DNA of 33,340 nucleotides from Micromonospora sp. MH99 (lineage in GTDB: Bacteria; Actinomycetota; Actinomycetes; Mycobacteriales; Micromonosporaceae): positions 1 through 33,340 of the forward strand of contig NZ_MUZA01000069.1 of assembly GCF_021442385.1 (NCBI RefSeq). The letters are read 5' to 3'. Under the pieces are notes generated by a model. That model searched no databases, was not told the origin of the DNA, and saw only the letters and a program-made list of their open reading frames with translations. Every line of letters begins with the position of its first letter. Positions within the stretch are counted from its first letter, which is position 1. Positions 24,733 through 33,066 of the stretch are shown here, piece after piece. Position numbers and translations under genes: made by a program.

Positions 24733-24767
24733 CCGGGGGCGGGAGCGCGAGGCGCTCCCGCCCCCGG
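24733..24767 (+). terminator. Strong terminator of the Mau-like operon
   Basis: A perfect 16-bp GC stem (24733-24748 with 24752-24767) and loop GAG, followed by TTCGTTT. This is the clearest intrinsic terminator in the window and separates the Mau-like operon from the sugar operon. Confidence 0.88.
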
Positions 24768-24804
24768 TTCGTTTCCGCAGGCCCTTTTCTTGATCCACTA
24801 TTAG

Positions 24805-24880
24805 CTTTTGCTCTTACGGACAAAAGTTGCCACCGGAACGGTTGAAGCTCTGGACAGGCGGTGCGGAACGCTCCTACTGT
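24805..24880 (+). promoter_or_regulatory. Promoter and operator candidate of the ROK/sugar operon
   Basis: An AT-rich patch with the dyad CTTTTG (24805-24810) and CAAAAG (24821-24826), a plausible operator. TGGACA (24851-24856), 18 bases, then TACTGT (24875-24880) make a good -35/-10 pair. ROK repressors commonly control their own operon, so autoregulation through the dyad is a reasonable inference. Confidence 0.55.
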
Positions 24881-24911
24881 GTCGGACACAACACCTCGGC
24901 GTTGCGTCGAT

Positions 24912-26123
24912 GTGAACGAGTTCGATGAAGAGGTGAACTCCCCGGTGCGGACCGTCGAGCCCCTGCACGTCCGGTTGTTGCGGTTGCTCCGCGACGAGGG
25001 GGCCGTGTCCCGGGCCGAGCTGGGTGACCGCCTCCAGATGCCCCGCCCGCGACTGTTGGCCGAGTTGGACCGGCTGGTCGCACTGGGTTACGTCGCCGAG
25101 GCCGGGCTCGCCGCCTCCCGGGGCGGGCGTCGCTCCACCCTGGTCGAGCTGAACCCGAAACTGCGCTTCGCGGCAGTCGACCTGGGCGCCAGCTCGATGG
25201 ACGTCGAGGTGGTCAACGGCCGTCTCGAACCGGTGGCCCACTACGCCGAGCCGGCCGACATCCGCAATGGACCGAAGGTGACCCTGCAGCGGGTCAACGA
25301 GCTGCTGCACAAGGCCCGGGTCGACGGCGCGTACGAGCGGTTGGACGCGGTGGGCATCGGAGTACCCGGCCCGGTCAGCTTCCGCGACGGCGTCCCGGTC
25401 TCACCGCCGATCATGCCGGGCTGGGACCGGTTTCCGGTCCGCGAGCTGCTCAGCCGGGAGCACGGCTGCCCGGCGGTGGTCGACAACGACGTCAACATCA
25501 TGGCGATCGGCGAGCGTCACGGCGGGGTCGCCCACTCGGTGGACGACTTCCTCTTCGTGAAGATCGGCACCGGCATCGGCTGCGGCATCTACCTGACCGG
25601 CGACGTCTACCGCGGCACCGACGGCTGCGCCGGGGACATCGGCCACATCCAGGTCGACGCGCACGGGCCGATGTGCTCGTGCGGGAACGTCGGATGTCTG
25701 GAGGCGTTGTTCAGTGGCGCCGCGCTGGCCAAGGACGCGACCGCCGCCGCCCGCAGCGGGGCGTCGCCGGCGCTGGCCGAGCGGATGAGCCTTCGGGGCG
25801 TGGTGACCGCTCTGGACGTCGCCGAGGGCGCGGTCGAGGGCGACGTGACCTGTATCCAGCTGATCCGCGACGGCGGGCGGCGGGTCGGCGGGATCCTCGC
25901 CGGCCTGGTGAGCTTCACCAACCCGTCGATGATCGTGATCGGTGGTGGGCTGGCCCAGCTCGGGCACATCCTGCTCGCCGAGATCCGCAGCGTGGTCTAC
26001 CGCCGGTCGCTGCCGCTGGCCACCGGCAACCTGCCCGTCGTGCTGTCCGAGCTGGGTGGTCGGGCCGGCGTCGCCGGCGCGGCCGTGCTCGCCAGCGACG
26101 TCGCCTTCGGCGAGGCCTCATGA
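24912..26123 (+). CDS. ROK-family transcriptional regulator
   Basis: About 403 residues. An N-terminal winged helix (LHVRLLRLLRDEGAVSRAELGDRLQMPRPRLLAELDRLVALGYV) is joined to a sugar-kinase-like ROK domain: GIGVPGPVSF, DNDVNIMAIGE, KIGTGIGCGIYL, and the zinc motif CSCGNVGCLE. It most likely senses the sugar imported by the following ABC system and represses the operon. The start is uncertain: the predicted transcription start near 24887 excludes earlier codons, leaving GTG 24912 or GTG 24933, neither with an ideal ribosome-binding site. Its stop overlaps an ATG that could start the ATPase (ATGA). Confidence 0.93.
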   Translation: MNEFDEEVNSPVRTVEPLHVRLLRLLRDEGAVSRAELGDRLQMPRPRLLAELDRLVALGYVAEAGLAASRGGRRSTLVELNPKLRFAAVDLGASSMDVEVVNGRLEPVAHYAEPADIRNGPKVTLQRVNELLHKARVDGAYERLDAVGIGVPGPVSFRDGVPVSPPIMPGWDRFPVRELLSREHGCPAVVDNDVNIMAIGERHGGVAHSVDDFLFVKIGTGIGCGIYLTGDVYRGTDGCAGDIGHIQVDAHGPMCSCGNVGCLEALFSGAALAKDATAAARSGASPALAERMSLRGVVTALDVAEGAVEGDVTCIQLIRDGGRRVGGILAGLVSFTNPSMIVIGGGLAQLGHILLAEIRSVVYRRSLPLATGNLPVVLSELGGRAGVAGAAVLASDVAFGEAS

Positions 26124-26170
26124 ACCTGCGGTCGCCAGGCGCGAAACCCACCGTGAGCGAGGAGGAGACT

Positions 26171-27757
26171 GTGGCCCAGCCCGAGGAGAACGCCGCCGTC
26201 GCCGGGGCGTCGCTGGTCGAGGCCCCCGCGGACACCGTCGCCGGCGAGGTGGTCCTGCGCCTCACCGACGTGGTCAAGACCTTCCCCGGCGTACGCGCCC
26301 TGGACGGGGTGCAGCTGGAGGTGCGTGCCGGCGAGGTGCACTGCCTGCTCGGGCAGAACGGCGCCGGCAAGTCCACCCTGATCAAGGTGTTGGCCGGGGT
26401 GCACCAGCCGGATTCCGGCCTCATCGAGTGGCGGGGCGAGCCGACCACCTTCGCCAACCCGCAGGCCGCCATGCGCGCCGGCATCGCCACCATCTACCAG
26501 GAGCTGGACCTCGTCGAGGACCTGTCGGTGGGGGAGAACGCGTTCCTGGGCCACGAGCCGCGCCGGCTGGGCTTCGTCCGTCGCGGGCAAATGGTCCGAC
26601 GAACCCGCCAGATCCTCGGCCGGCTCGGGCACGGCGACATCCACCCCAAGCGGATGGTCCGCGCACTGCCGGCGGCCGGCAAGCAGATCGTCAGCATGGC
26701 CCGGGCGCTGTCGCACGAGGCTCGACTGATCATCATGGACGAGCCGAGCGCGGTGCTGGCGCACGACGAGGTGGGCAACCTGTTCCGGATCATCCGGGAG
26801 TTGACCGCCCAGGGCATCGCCGTCATCTACATCTCCCACCGCCTGGAGGAGATCCGCGAGATCGGCGACCGGGTCACCGTACTCAAGGACGGCCGGACCA
26901 CTGCGGCGAACCTGCCGGCGCGCGACACCCCGACCCGCGACCTGGTCAGCCGGATGACCGGCCGCAGCATCGAGTACGTCTTCCCGGAGCGCCCGGCGGC
27001 CGGTCCGGCCGGCGCGGAGCTGCTCCAGGTCGAGGGGCTGACCCGGGCGGGCGAGTTCGCCGACGTGTCGCTCGATGTCCGGGCCGGTGAGATCGTCGGC
27101 ATCGCCGGGCTGGTCGGCTCGGGCCGCTCCGAGCTGCTGGAGACCATCTACGGCGCCCGCCGAGCCGACGCGGGCACGGTCCGGATGGCCGGCCGGGCGT
27201 TGCGCGCGGGTGTCGGCGCGGCGGTCCGGGCCGGCATGGGCATGGCGCCCGAGGAGCGCAAGAGTCAGGCGCTGCTGCTCGGTGAGCCGATCTACCGCAA
27301 CGTCACCCTCTCCACGTTCAGCCGGTACGCCCGGTTCGGCTTCACCAACGTGGCGGCCGAGCAGGCCGAGGCGAACCGGATCGCCGACGATCTCGAACTG
27401 CGCCCCCGCGACGTCCGCCGACCGGTGCGCACCCTCTCCGGCGGCAACCAGCAGAAGGTGGTGGTGGGGCGGTGGCTGCTCGGCGACACCAAACTGCTGC
27501 TCCTGGACGAGCCGACCCGAGGCGTGGACATCGGTGCCCGCGCTGAGCTGTACCAGGTGATCCGGGGTCTGGCCGCCCAGGGCGTCGGGGTCCTGCTGGT
27601 CTCCAGCGAGGTGCCCGAGGTGCTCGGTCTGGCCGACCGGGTCCTGGTGATGCGGGAGGGCCGGGTGGTCCGCGAGGCCCCGGCCGGCGAACTCGACGAG
27701 AACACTGTGCTCGACCTCGTGATGGCGGGGTCCCTGATGGAAGGCGCACCGGCATGA
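26171..27757 (+). CDS. Sugar ABC transporter ATP-binding protein (RbsA/XylG/MglA type, two ATPase domains)
   Basis: 528 residues with two ATPase domains. The first has Walker A GQNGAGKS (about 61-68), Walker B LIIMDEPSAVL, and a strongly degenerate signature (LPAAGKQIVSMARAL). The second has the usual altered Walker A GLVGSGRSE, an intact signature LSGGNQQKVVVGRWL and Walker B LLLLDEPTRGVD. GTG at 26171 is chosen for AGGAGG five bases upstream; the ATG at 26120 overlapping the ROK stop would add 17 residues. The stop overlaps the permease ATG. It powers uptake of a monosaccharide or polyol; myo-inositol, ribose or xylose are all possible. Confidence 0.95.
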   Translation: MAQPEENAAVAGASLVEAPADTVAGEVVLRLTDVVKTFPGVRALDGVQLEVRAGEVHCLLGQNGAGKSTLIKVLAGVHQPDSGLIEWRGEPTTFANPQAAMRAGIATIYQELDLVEDLSVGENAFLGHEPRRLGFVRRGQMVRRTRQILGRLGHGDIHPKRMVRALPAAGKQIVSMARALSHEARLIIMDEPSAVLAHDEVGNLFRIIRELTAQGIAVIYISHRLEEIREIGDRVTVLKDGRTTAANLPARDTPTRDLVSRMTGRSIEYVFPERPAAGPAGAELLQVEGLTRAGEFADVSLDVRAGEIVGIAGLVGSGRSELLETIYGARRADAGTVRMAGRALRAGVGAAVRAGMGMAPEERKSQALLLGEPIYRNVTLSTFSRYARFGFTNVAAEQAEANRIADDLELRPRDVRRPVRTLSGGNQQKVVVGRWLLGDTKLLLLDEPTRGVDIGARAELYQVIRGLAAQGVGVLLVSSEVPEVLGLADRVLVMREGRVVREAPAGELDENTVLDLVMAGSLMEGAPA

Positions 27758-28878
27758 GCGACGCGACTCCCACCCCCACCGCGACCCCGGAGCGCCCGCA
27801 GCTGCCGGCGCAGTCGCCGCCGGTGGATCCCGCCGAGACGGCGGTGGCCAGCGAGGCGGCGACGACCAGCAACCGGCTCTCGTGGTGGCGGGGTGACAGC
27901 GGCGAAGGTGCCCGCCGTAACCTCGGCCTCATCGGGGTGCTGGTGGTCCTGGTCATCATCGGCGCCGTGAGCCGGTGGGACCTCTACTCCAACCCGGACT
28001 GGGTGTGGGACAACACCCTCACCATCCTCAAGCTGGCCTCGGTGGTCGGCGTGGTCACCGTCGGGATGACCTTCGTCATCATCGGCGGCGGTATCGACCT
28101 GTCGGTCGGCGCGATAGTCGCGCTCTCCGCGGTCTGGGCCACCACTGTCGCCACGCAGAGCTACGGCGCCGGCGGCATGATCTTCACCGCCCTGGTCGTC
28201 GGGCTGTCGGTAGGCGTGGTCAACGGAATCCTCATCTCGTACGGCCGGCTGGTGCCCTTCATCGCCACCCTGGCGATGCTGGTGGCCGCCCGCGGTCTGG
28301 CGGCGGAGATCTCCAACAAGCAGACCCAGCTGTCCAACAACACCTTCATCAACAACATCGCCAGCGAGAAGGTGCTCGGCATCCCGCTGCTGGTCTACAT
28401 CCTCGCCGCTGTGGTCGCGGCCGGTTGGGTGCTGCTCAACCGCACCACCTTCGGCCGGCGCACGGTCGCCGTCGGAGGCAACCCGGAGGCGGCCCGGCTG
28501 GCCGGCATCAACGTCCGGCGGCACACCCTGCTGCTGTACGCGCTGTCCGGCCTCTGCTGCGGCATCGCCGCCATCATGCTCACCGCGCAGGCCAACTCGG
28601 CCCAGGCGGCGACGGCAAACCTCTACGAGCTGGACGCGATCGCCGCCGCGATCATCGGTGGCACGCTGCTCAGCGGCGGGCGGGGCACGATCATCGGTTC
28701 CCTGCTCGGCGTGATCATCTTCTCGACCATCACCAACCTCTTCGCCATCAACGGCCTCTCCAGCGAGGCCCAGAACATGGTCAAGGGCGGCATCATCGTG
28801 GCGGCCGTCCTGGTCCAGCAGGTGCAGTTCCGCAGCATCACCCAGTTCCTGGGCCGCAACAGGCTCACCAGCAGCTGA
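27754..28878 (+). CDS. Sugar ABC transporter permease (RbsC/XylH type)
   Basis: 374 residues. A Pro/Thr/Ala-rich cytoplasmic leader of about 50 residues is followed by eight to ten membrane helices. Family motifs are VGMTFVIIGGGIDLSVGAIVALSA, GRLVPFIATLAMLVAARGLA, GRRTVAVGGNPEAARLAGINV (the cytoplasmic loop that contacts the ATPase) and IAAAIIGGTLLSGGRGTIIGSLLG. Single permease, so it would act as a homodimer. The ATG overlaps the ATPase stop (ATGA). Confidence 0.95.
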   Translation: MSDATPTPTATPERPQLPAQSPPVDPAETAVASEAATTSNRLSWWRGDSGEGARRNLGLIGVLVVLVIIGAVSRWDLYSNPDWVWDNTLTILKLASVVGVVTVGMTFVIIGGGIDLSVGAIVALSAVWATTVATQSYGAGGMIFTALVVGLSVGVVNGILISYGRLVPFIATLAMLVAARGLAAEISNKQTQLSNNTFINNIASEKVLGIPLLVYILAAVVAAGWVLLNRTTFGRRTVAVGGNPEAARLAGINVRRHTLLLYALSGLCCGIAAIMLTAQANSAQAATANLYELDAIAAAIIGGTLLSGGRGTIIGSLLGVIIFSTITNLFAINGLSSEAQNMVKGGIIVAAVLVQQVQFRSITQFLGRNRLTSS

Positions 28879-28997
28879 CCAACCACCAGCACCCGCACCA
28901 CCTTGCCGCACCACCGCAGGGTCACCCGAGCATCGACGGTGACCGGATACCACGCACCCTCCACTCATCCCACCACCTGCGAACACAGGAGGTCGTC

Positions 28998-30050
28998 ATG
29001 ACCCAGCACAGTCCCGACCTGTCGCGCCGCCGAATGCTCTTCGGCGGGGTCGCGGTCGGCGCCGGCGTACTGCTGGCCGGTTGCACGAGCAACGAGTCGT
29101 CGCCCACCACCGCGCAGACCAAGGCGGCGGCGACCGGCGTCAACAACGAGCCCGGCAAGAAGGTGGTCATCGGCTTCTCCGCCCCCGCCGACGACCACGG
29201 CTGGATCGCCGCCATCACCAACAACGCCAAGGCGCAGGCCGGCGCGTTCTCCGACGTGGAGCTCAAGCCCGTCGCGGCGGGTGCGGACCCGGCGGCCCAG
29301 CGGGCGGCGCTGTCCACCCTGGTGTCGCAGAAGCCCGACGTCATCGTGGTGCTGCCGCACGACGGCAAGGAGCTCAACGCGTTCGGCCTGGAGGCCATGA
29401 CCGCCGGCATCCCGGTGGTCAACCTGGACCGGGCCTTCCCCGACGCCCGGGCGTACCGCCTGCAGATCAAGGGCGACAACTACGGCATGGGCGTCGCCGC
29501 GGCGACGTACATCATCGCGCAGCTCAAGGCCAAGGGCGTCAGCAACCCGATCATCGGTGAGATCCCCGGCATCGACGCGCTGGAGCTGACCCAGGAGCGG
29601 TCGAAGGGCTTCAACGACACGCTCGCCGCGAGCGGCTTCAAGGTGGCCAACCGCCGGCCGGCCGAGTTCACCGTCGACTCCGGCCAGCAGGCCGCGACCG
29701 GGCTGTTCCAGGCCCTGCCGAAGATCGACGCGATCTGGAACCACGACGACGACCAGGGCGTCGGCGTGATGGCCGCGATCAACCAGTCCGGCCGCAAGGA
29801 GTTCTTCATGGTCGGCGGCGCCGGCTCGAAGAAGGCGATGGAGGACATCCAGGCGGACAACACCGTGCTGAAGGCCACCGTCACCTACAGCCCGTCGATG
29901 GCCTCTTCGGCCATCTCGCTCGCCCGCCTCATCGGCCAGGGCAAGGGCATGTCCGACCTGGTGGAACTCCAGGTGCCCAAGGAGATCGTGCTCGCCTCGG
30001 AGACGATCACGAAGGAGAACGCGAGCAGCTACCTCAAGCTCGGGTTCTGA
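28998..30050 (+). CDS. Sugar-binding lipoprotein of the ABC importer (periplasmic-binding type 1, RbsB-like)
   Basis: 350 residues. The leader SRRRMLFGGVAVGAGVLLAGC combines a twin-arginine motif with a lipobox (Cys29), so it is a probable Tat-exported lipoprotein. The binding domain begins VVIGFSAPADDHGWIAAITNNAKAQA and includes VIVVLPHDGKELNAFGLEAMTAGIPVVNLDRA and AIWNHDDDQGVGVMAAI, the hinge/ligand region of type 1 sugar-binding proteins. Strong AGGAGG site. A 119-bp gap after the permease with a small GGTCACC/GGTGACC dyad may allow higher expression of the binding protein. Confidence 0.95.
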   Translation: MTQHSPDLSRRRMLFGGVAVGAGVLLAGCTSNESSPTTAQTKAAATGVNNEPGKKVVIGFSAPADDHGWIAAITNNAKAQAGAFSDVELKPVAAGADPAAQRAALSTLVSQKPDVIVVLPHDGKELNAFGLEAMTAGIPVVNLDRAFPDARAYRLQIKGDNYGMGVAAATYIIAQLKAKGVSNPIIGEIPGIDALELTQERSKGFNDTLAASGFKVANRRPAEFTVDSGQQAATGLFQALPKIDAIWNHDDDQGVGVMAAINQSGRKEFFMVGGAGSKKAMEDIQADNTVLKATVTYSPSMASSAISLARLIGQGKGMSDLVELQVPKEIVLASETITKENASSYLKLGF

Positions 30051-30070
30051 TACACGGGGGGAGACCCACC

Positions 30071-31279
30071 TTGTCCACGACAGACAGAGAACTGCGGATC
30101 GGCATGGTCGGATACGCGTTCATGGGCGCCGCGCACTCACAGGCGTGGCGCACCGTGAACCGCGTCTACGACCTGCCGGCACGAGCCAGGATGTCGCTGA
30201 TCTGCGGCCGCGACACACCGAAGGTGGCCGAGGCCGCCGACCGGCTCGGCTGGGACGCGTACACGACGGACTGGCGCGACGTGATCAACTCCGACGAGAT
30301 CGACGTGGTTGACATCTGCACACCCGGCGACAGTCACGCCGAGATCGCCCTCGCCGCACTCGCCGCCGGCAAGCACGTCCTGTGCGAGAAGCCGCTGGCC
30401 AACACAGTGGCGGAGGCACGGGCGATGACCGCCGCGGCGGACACCGCCCGCGCCTCCGGGGTGCGCTCGATGTGCGGGTTCAACTACCGCCGGGTCCCCG
30501 CGGTCACGATGATGCGCCAGATGGTCGCCGACGGACGACTCGGGGTGATCCGGCACGTCCGAGCGACGTACCTGCAGGACTGGATCGTGGATCCGCAGTT
30601 CCCGCTGGTCTGGCGGTTGCAGAAGGACAGGGCGGGCTCCGGCGCGCTCGGTGACATCGGTGCGCACATCATCGACCTGACGCAGTTCGTCGTCGGCCAG
30701 CGGATCACCGGCGTCAGCGCGGTCACCGAGACGTTCGTCAAGGAGCGGCCGTTGCCGGCCGAGTCGAGCGGCCTCGCGGCCACCGTGGACGGCGGCTCGG
30801 CGCCCACCGGGCCGGTCACCGTCGACGACGCCGCGATCTTCGTGGCCCGGCTCGACGGTGGCGCCCTGGCGACGTACGAGGCGAGCCGTTTCGCCACGGG
30901 CCGCAAGAACGCCCTCCGAGTCGAGATCAACGGCTCGCTGGGCAGCGTGGTCTTCGACCTGGAGCGGCTCAACGAGTTGGAGTTCTACGACGCCACCCGG
31001 CCTACCCTGGAACAGGGCTTCAGCCGGATCCTGGTGACCGAGGGCGACCACCCGTACATGTCGGCGTGGTGGCCGCCCGGCCACATCATCGGCTACGAGC
31101 ACTCCTTCACCCACCAGATGCGCGATCTCATCGAGGCGATCGCCACCGGCACCGACCCGGCGCCCTCCTTCGCCGACGCGTTGCAGGTCCAGCTCGTGCT
31201 GGACGCGGTGACCCGTTCGGCGGACGTCGGTTCCTCCTGGACCGACGTGGAACCGGCGCTGACCGCGGTGGCCGTCTGA
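30071..31279 (+). CDS. Gfo/Idh/MocA family NAD(P)-dependent oxidoreductase
   Basis: 402 residues. The Rossmann motif is GMVGYAFMGAAH (11-22); the catalytic EKP motif is at 106-108 in VLCEKPLAN; the C-terminal half has the family beta-sheet with GDIGAHIIDLTQFVVGQ, whose His is the expected catalytic partner of the Lys. Such enzymes oxidise inositols, sugars or their acids. Placement directly after the ABC importer suggests it performs the first catabolic step on the imported sugar. The start is the TTG at 30071 after GGGGGGAGA, 20 bases after the binding-protein stop; a hairpin follows the gene. Confidence 0.94.
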   Translation: MSTTDRELRIGMVGYAFMGAAHSQAWRTVNRVYDLPARARMSLICGRDTPKVAEAADRLGWDAYTTDWRDVINSDEIDVVDICTPGDSHAEIALAALAAGKHVLCEKPLANTVAEARAMTAAADTARASGVRSMCGFNYRRVPAVTMMRQMVADGRLGVIRHVRATYLQDWIVDPQFPLVWRLQKDRAGSGALGDIGAHIIDLTQFVVGQRITGVSAVTETFVKERPLPAESSGLAATVDGGSAPTGPVTVDDAAIFVARLDGGALATYEASRFATGRKNALRVEINGSLGSVVFDLERLNELEFYDATRPTLEQGFSRILVTEGDHPYMSAWWPPGHIIGYEHSFTHQMRDLIEAIATGTDPAPSFADALQVQLVLDAVTRSADVGSSWTDVEPALTAVAV

Positions 31280-31293
31280 CCCCCTGACCATCC

Positions 31294-31321
31294 GCGACGG
31301 CGGTGCTCGCGCCGCCGTCGC
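31294..31321 (+). terminator. Terminator hairpin after the sugar operon
   Basis: A perfect 10-bp stem (31294-31303 with 31312-31321) and an 8-base loop, 14 bases after the oxidoreductase stop. No T tract. Confidence 0.65.
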
Positions 31322-31524
31322 CCAACCGGCTTTCCGGAGCCGACCGGCGAGGGACCGACAGCGGTTTGCGCCCCGCGGTCGGGACGAGGTCGGCTCCGGA
31401 GAGTGTGCAGCCGGGCCGTGTGGCCCGGTGGCGCACGAGCAGGACGGTCGTCCGGTGCGACCGGACCGGGATTCCCCGGCCGCACCGGAGGACCGCCACC
31501 ACCCCCGGCGATCCGGAGGACCCG

Positions 31525-31623
31525 ATGACACCGCCCGCCGCTGCCCCCACCCGTCCCGCCTCGGTACGCCGCCCTGCGACGGACCGCACCTCGGTCGACG
31601 ATCCGGTGGGCACGGCAACCTGA
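31525..31623 (+). CDS. Possible 32-residue peptide
   Basis: ATG preceded by GGAGG with a five-base spacer, the best ribosome-binding site in this gap. The peptide MTPPAAAPTRPASVRRPATD... is low in complexity and has no recognisable feature. It could be a short upstream or regulatory peptide, or chance. Confidence 0.2.
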   Translation: MTPPAAAPTRPASVRRPATDRTSVDDPVGTAT

Positions 31624-31668
31624 GACGTCCGGTCGGGGCATGCCAACGCCCCAGTCGGATGCGGGGGA

Positions 31669-31698
31669 GGCAGGGTCGAGACGCCGACCGACCCTGCC
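31669..31698. terminator. Hairpin in the gap before the inositol-phosphate synthase gene
   Basis: A perfect 10-bp stem GGCAGGGTCG (31669-31678) with its complement (31689-31698) and a 10-base loop. It may be a second terminator for the sugar operon. Confidence 0.4.
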
Positions 31699-31826
31699 TG
31701 CCAGCCCCGTCTGCCCGCACCCGTGCCGGTAACCGGTCCGTCGTCGTCGCCGCCGACGCCGACGCCGGATCCGGTGTCGTTCCGGTACGGGTCGGGCGGG
31801 CGGGGCCCATCCGCTCAAGGCCGTAG

Positions 31827-31863
31827 CTTTTCGAGAAATATTCTGATATTCCTATATTTAAAT
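31827..31863 (+). promoter_or_regulatory. AT-rich promoter/operator of the inositol-phosphate synthase gene
   Basis: A 37-base AT-rich patch in very GC-rich DNA. AATAT-TCTG-ATATT (31837-31850) is a perfect 5-bp-arm dyad. TATATT (31853-31858) is a likely -10, about 41 bases before the ATG, and TTTTCG 19 bases further up is a possible -35. A repressor bound to the dyad would sit between the two boxes. Confidence 0.5.
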
Positions 31864-31899
31864 CGAACCGACGGTTCCTCCTGGATGGGAAGGAGCACC

Positions 31900-33066
31900 A
31901 TGCGAACGGGTGTCTGGCTGGTAGGAGCACGCGGTTCGGTCGCGACCACCAGCATCGTCGGAGGGCTCGCGCTGCGGGCCGGCCTGGCCGGGCCGACCGG
32001 CTGCGTCACCGAGTTGCCGGATCTGCGCGGTCCCGCCCTCCCGTCCTTCGCGGACCTGGTCTTCGGTGGCCACGACGTGGCCACCACCCCGTTGAGCAAG
32101 CGCGCCGAGGCCCTGGCCGACACCGGTGTGATACCCGGTCGGCTGGTCGCCGCGCTCCCCGACGAGCTGGCCGCCGTCGAGCAGGAACTGCGGCCGGCCC
32201 CGCTCGGCGGCACCCAGGCCGACCGGGTCACGACCATCGTGGGTGACCTCACATCCTTCCGGGAGCGCAACCGTCTGGACCGCGTGGTCGTGGTCAACGT
32301 CTCCGCCACCGAACCGGCGCCTCGACCGCACCCCGGGCACGCCGACCCGGTCGCGCTGCGCGCTGCGCTCGCCGGCCCGGACGAGGTGCTGCCGCCCAGC
32401 TCCCTGTACGCGTACGCGGCGCTGCTGGCCGGCTGCCCGTACGTCGACTTCACCCCGTCCACCGGGCTGCGGCTGCCGGCGCTGGCCGCGTTGGCCGAAG
32501 AGCTGCGCCTGCCGTACGCCGGGCACGACGGCAAGACCGGTGAGACCCTGGTCAAGTCGGTCCTCGCGCCGATGTTCGCGATGCGCAACCTCGCGGTGCG
32601 CTCCTGGTCCGGGATGAACCTGCTCGGCGGCGGCGACGGCGCCACCCTCGCCGACCCGGCCGCCAACGCGGCCAAGGTGCAGAGCAAGCAACGCGTGCTC
32701 GGCGAGACGCTGGGCTACGTCCCGCAGGGCAACACCCGCATCGAGTACGTCGAGGAGCTGGGCGACTTCAAGACCGCCTGGGACCTGATCACGTTCGCCG
32801 GCTTCCTCGGCACCGGGATGCGGATGGAGTTCACCTGGCACGGCTGCGACTCCGCGCTGGCCGCGCCGCTGGTGCTCGACCTGGCGCGGCTCACCGCCGC
32901 CGCGCACGCCGCCGGGCAGGTGGGGCCGCTGGCCGACCTGGGTTTCTTCTTCAAGGACCCGCTCGGTGCGCCCACCCACTCGCTGGCCGAGCAGTGGGCC
33001 CGGCTGACCGACTTCACTCAGCGGTTGCACGCCGGCCTGGACGGTGGCCATGACCACGCTGGCTGA
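31900..33066 (+). CDS. Inositol-3-phosphate (myo-inositol-1-phosphate) synthase family protein
   Basis: 388 residues. The NAD-binding start is VGARGSVATTSIVGGLALRAG (8-28); the active-site region GHDGKTGETLVKSVLAPMF (208-226) and NTRIEYVEELGDFKTAWDLI match the synthase family, as does LGFFFKDPLGAPTHSL near the end. Typical family members convert glucose-6-phosphate to inositol-1-phosphate with NAD. The variant leader (VGARGSVATT rather than GxGGNNG) places it with the divergent actinobacterial subgroup, so the true substrate may be a related sugar phosphate. ATG 31900 has AAGGAG upstream; ATG 31885 in frame is less likely. It overlaps the prenyltransferase gene by 17 bp. Confidence 0.9.
   Translation: MRTGVWLVGARGSVATTSIVGGLALRAGLAGPTGCVTELPDLRGPALPSFADLVFGGHDVATTPLSKRAEALADTGVIPGRLVAALPDELAAVEQELRPAPLGGTQADRVTTIVGDLTSFRERNRLDRVVVVNVSATEPAPRPHPGHADPVALRAALAGPDEVLPPSSLYAYAALLAGCPYVDFTPSTGLRLPALAALAEELRLPYAGHDGKTGETLVKSVLAPMFAMRNLAVRSWSGMNLLGGGDGATLADPAANAAKVQSKQRVLGETLGYVPQGNTRIEYVEELGDFKTAWDLITFAGFLGTGMRMEFTWHGCDSALAAPLVLDLARLTAAAHAAGQVGPLADLGFFFKDPLGAPTHSLAEQWARLTDFTQRLHAGLDGGHDHAG

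Larger units (their letters stand above)
31322..31826. other. Gap without a convincing gene
   Basis: About 500 bp. Long open frames here are Arg/Pro/Thr-rich and look like chance frames. Two things stand out: a 32-codon frame with a good ribosome-binding site at 31525, and a 10-bp hairpin at 31669-31698. Nothing else was recognised. Confidence 0.55.
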
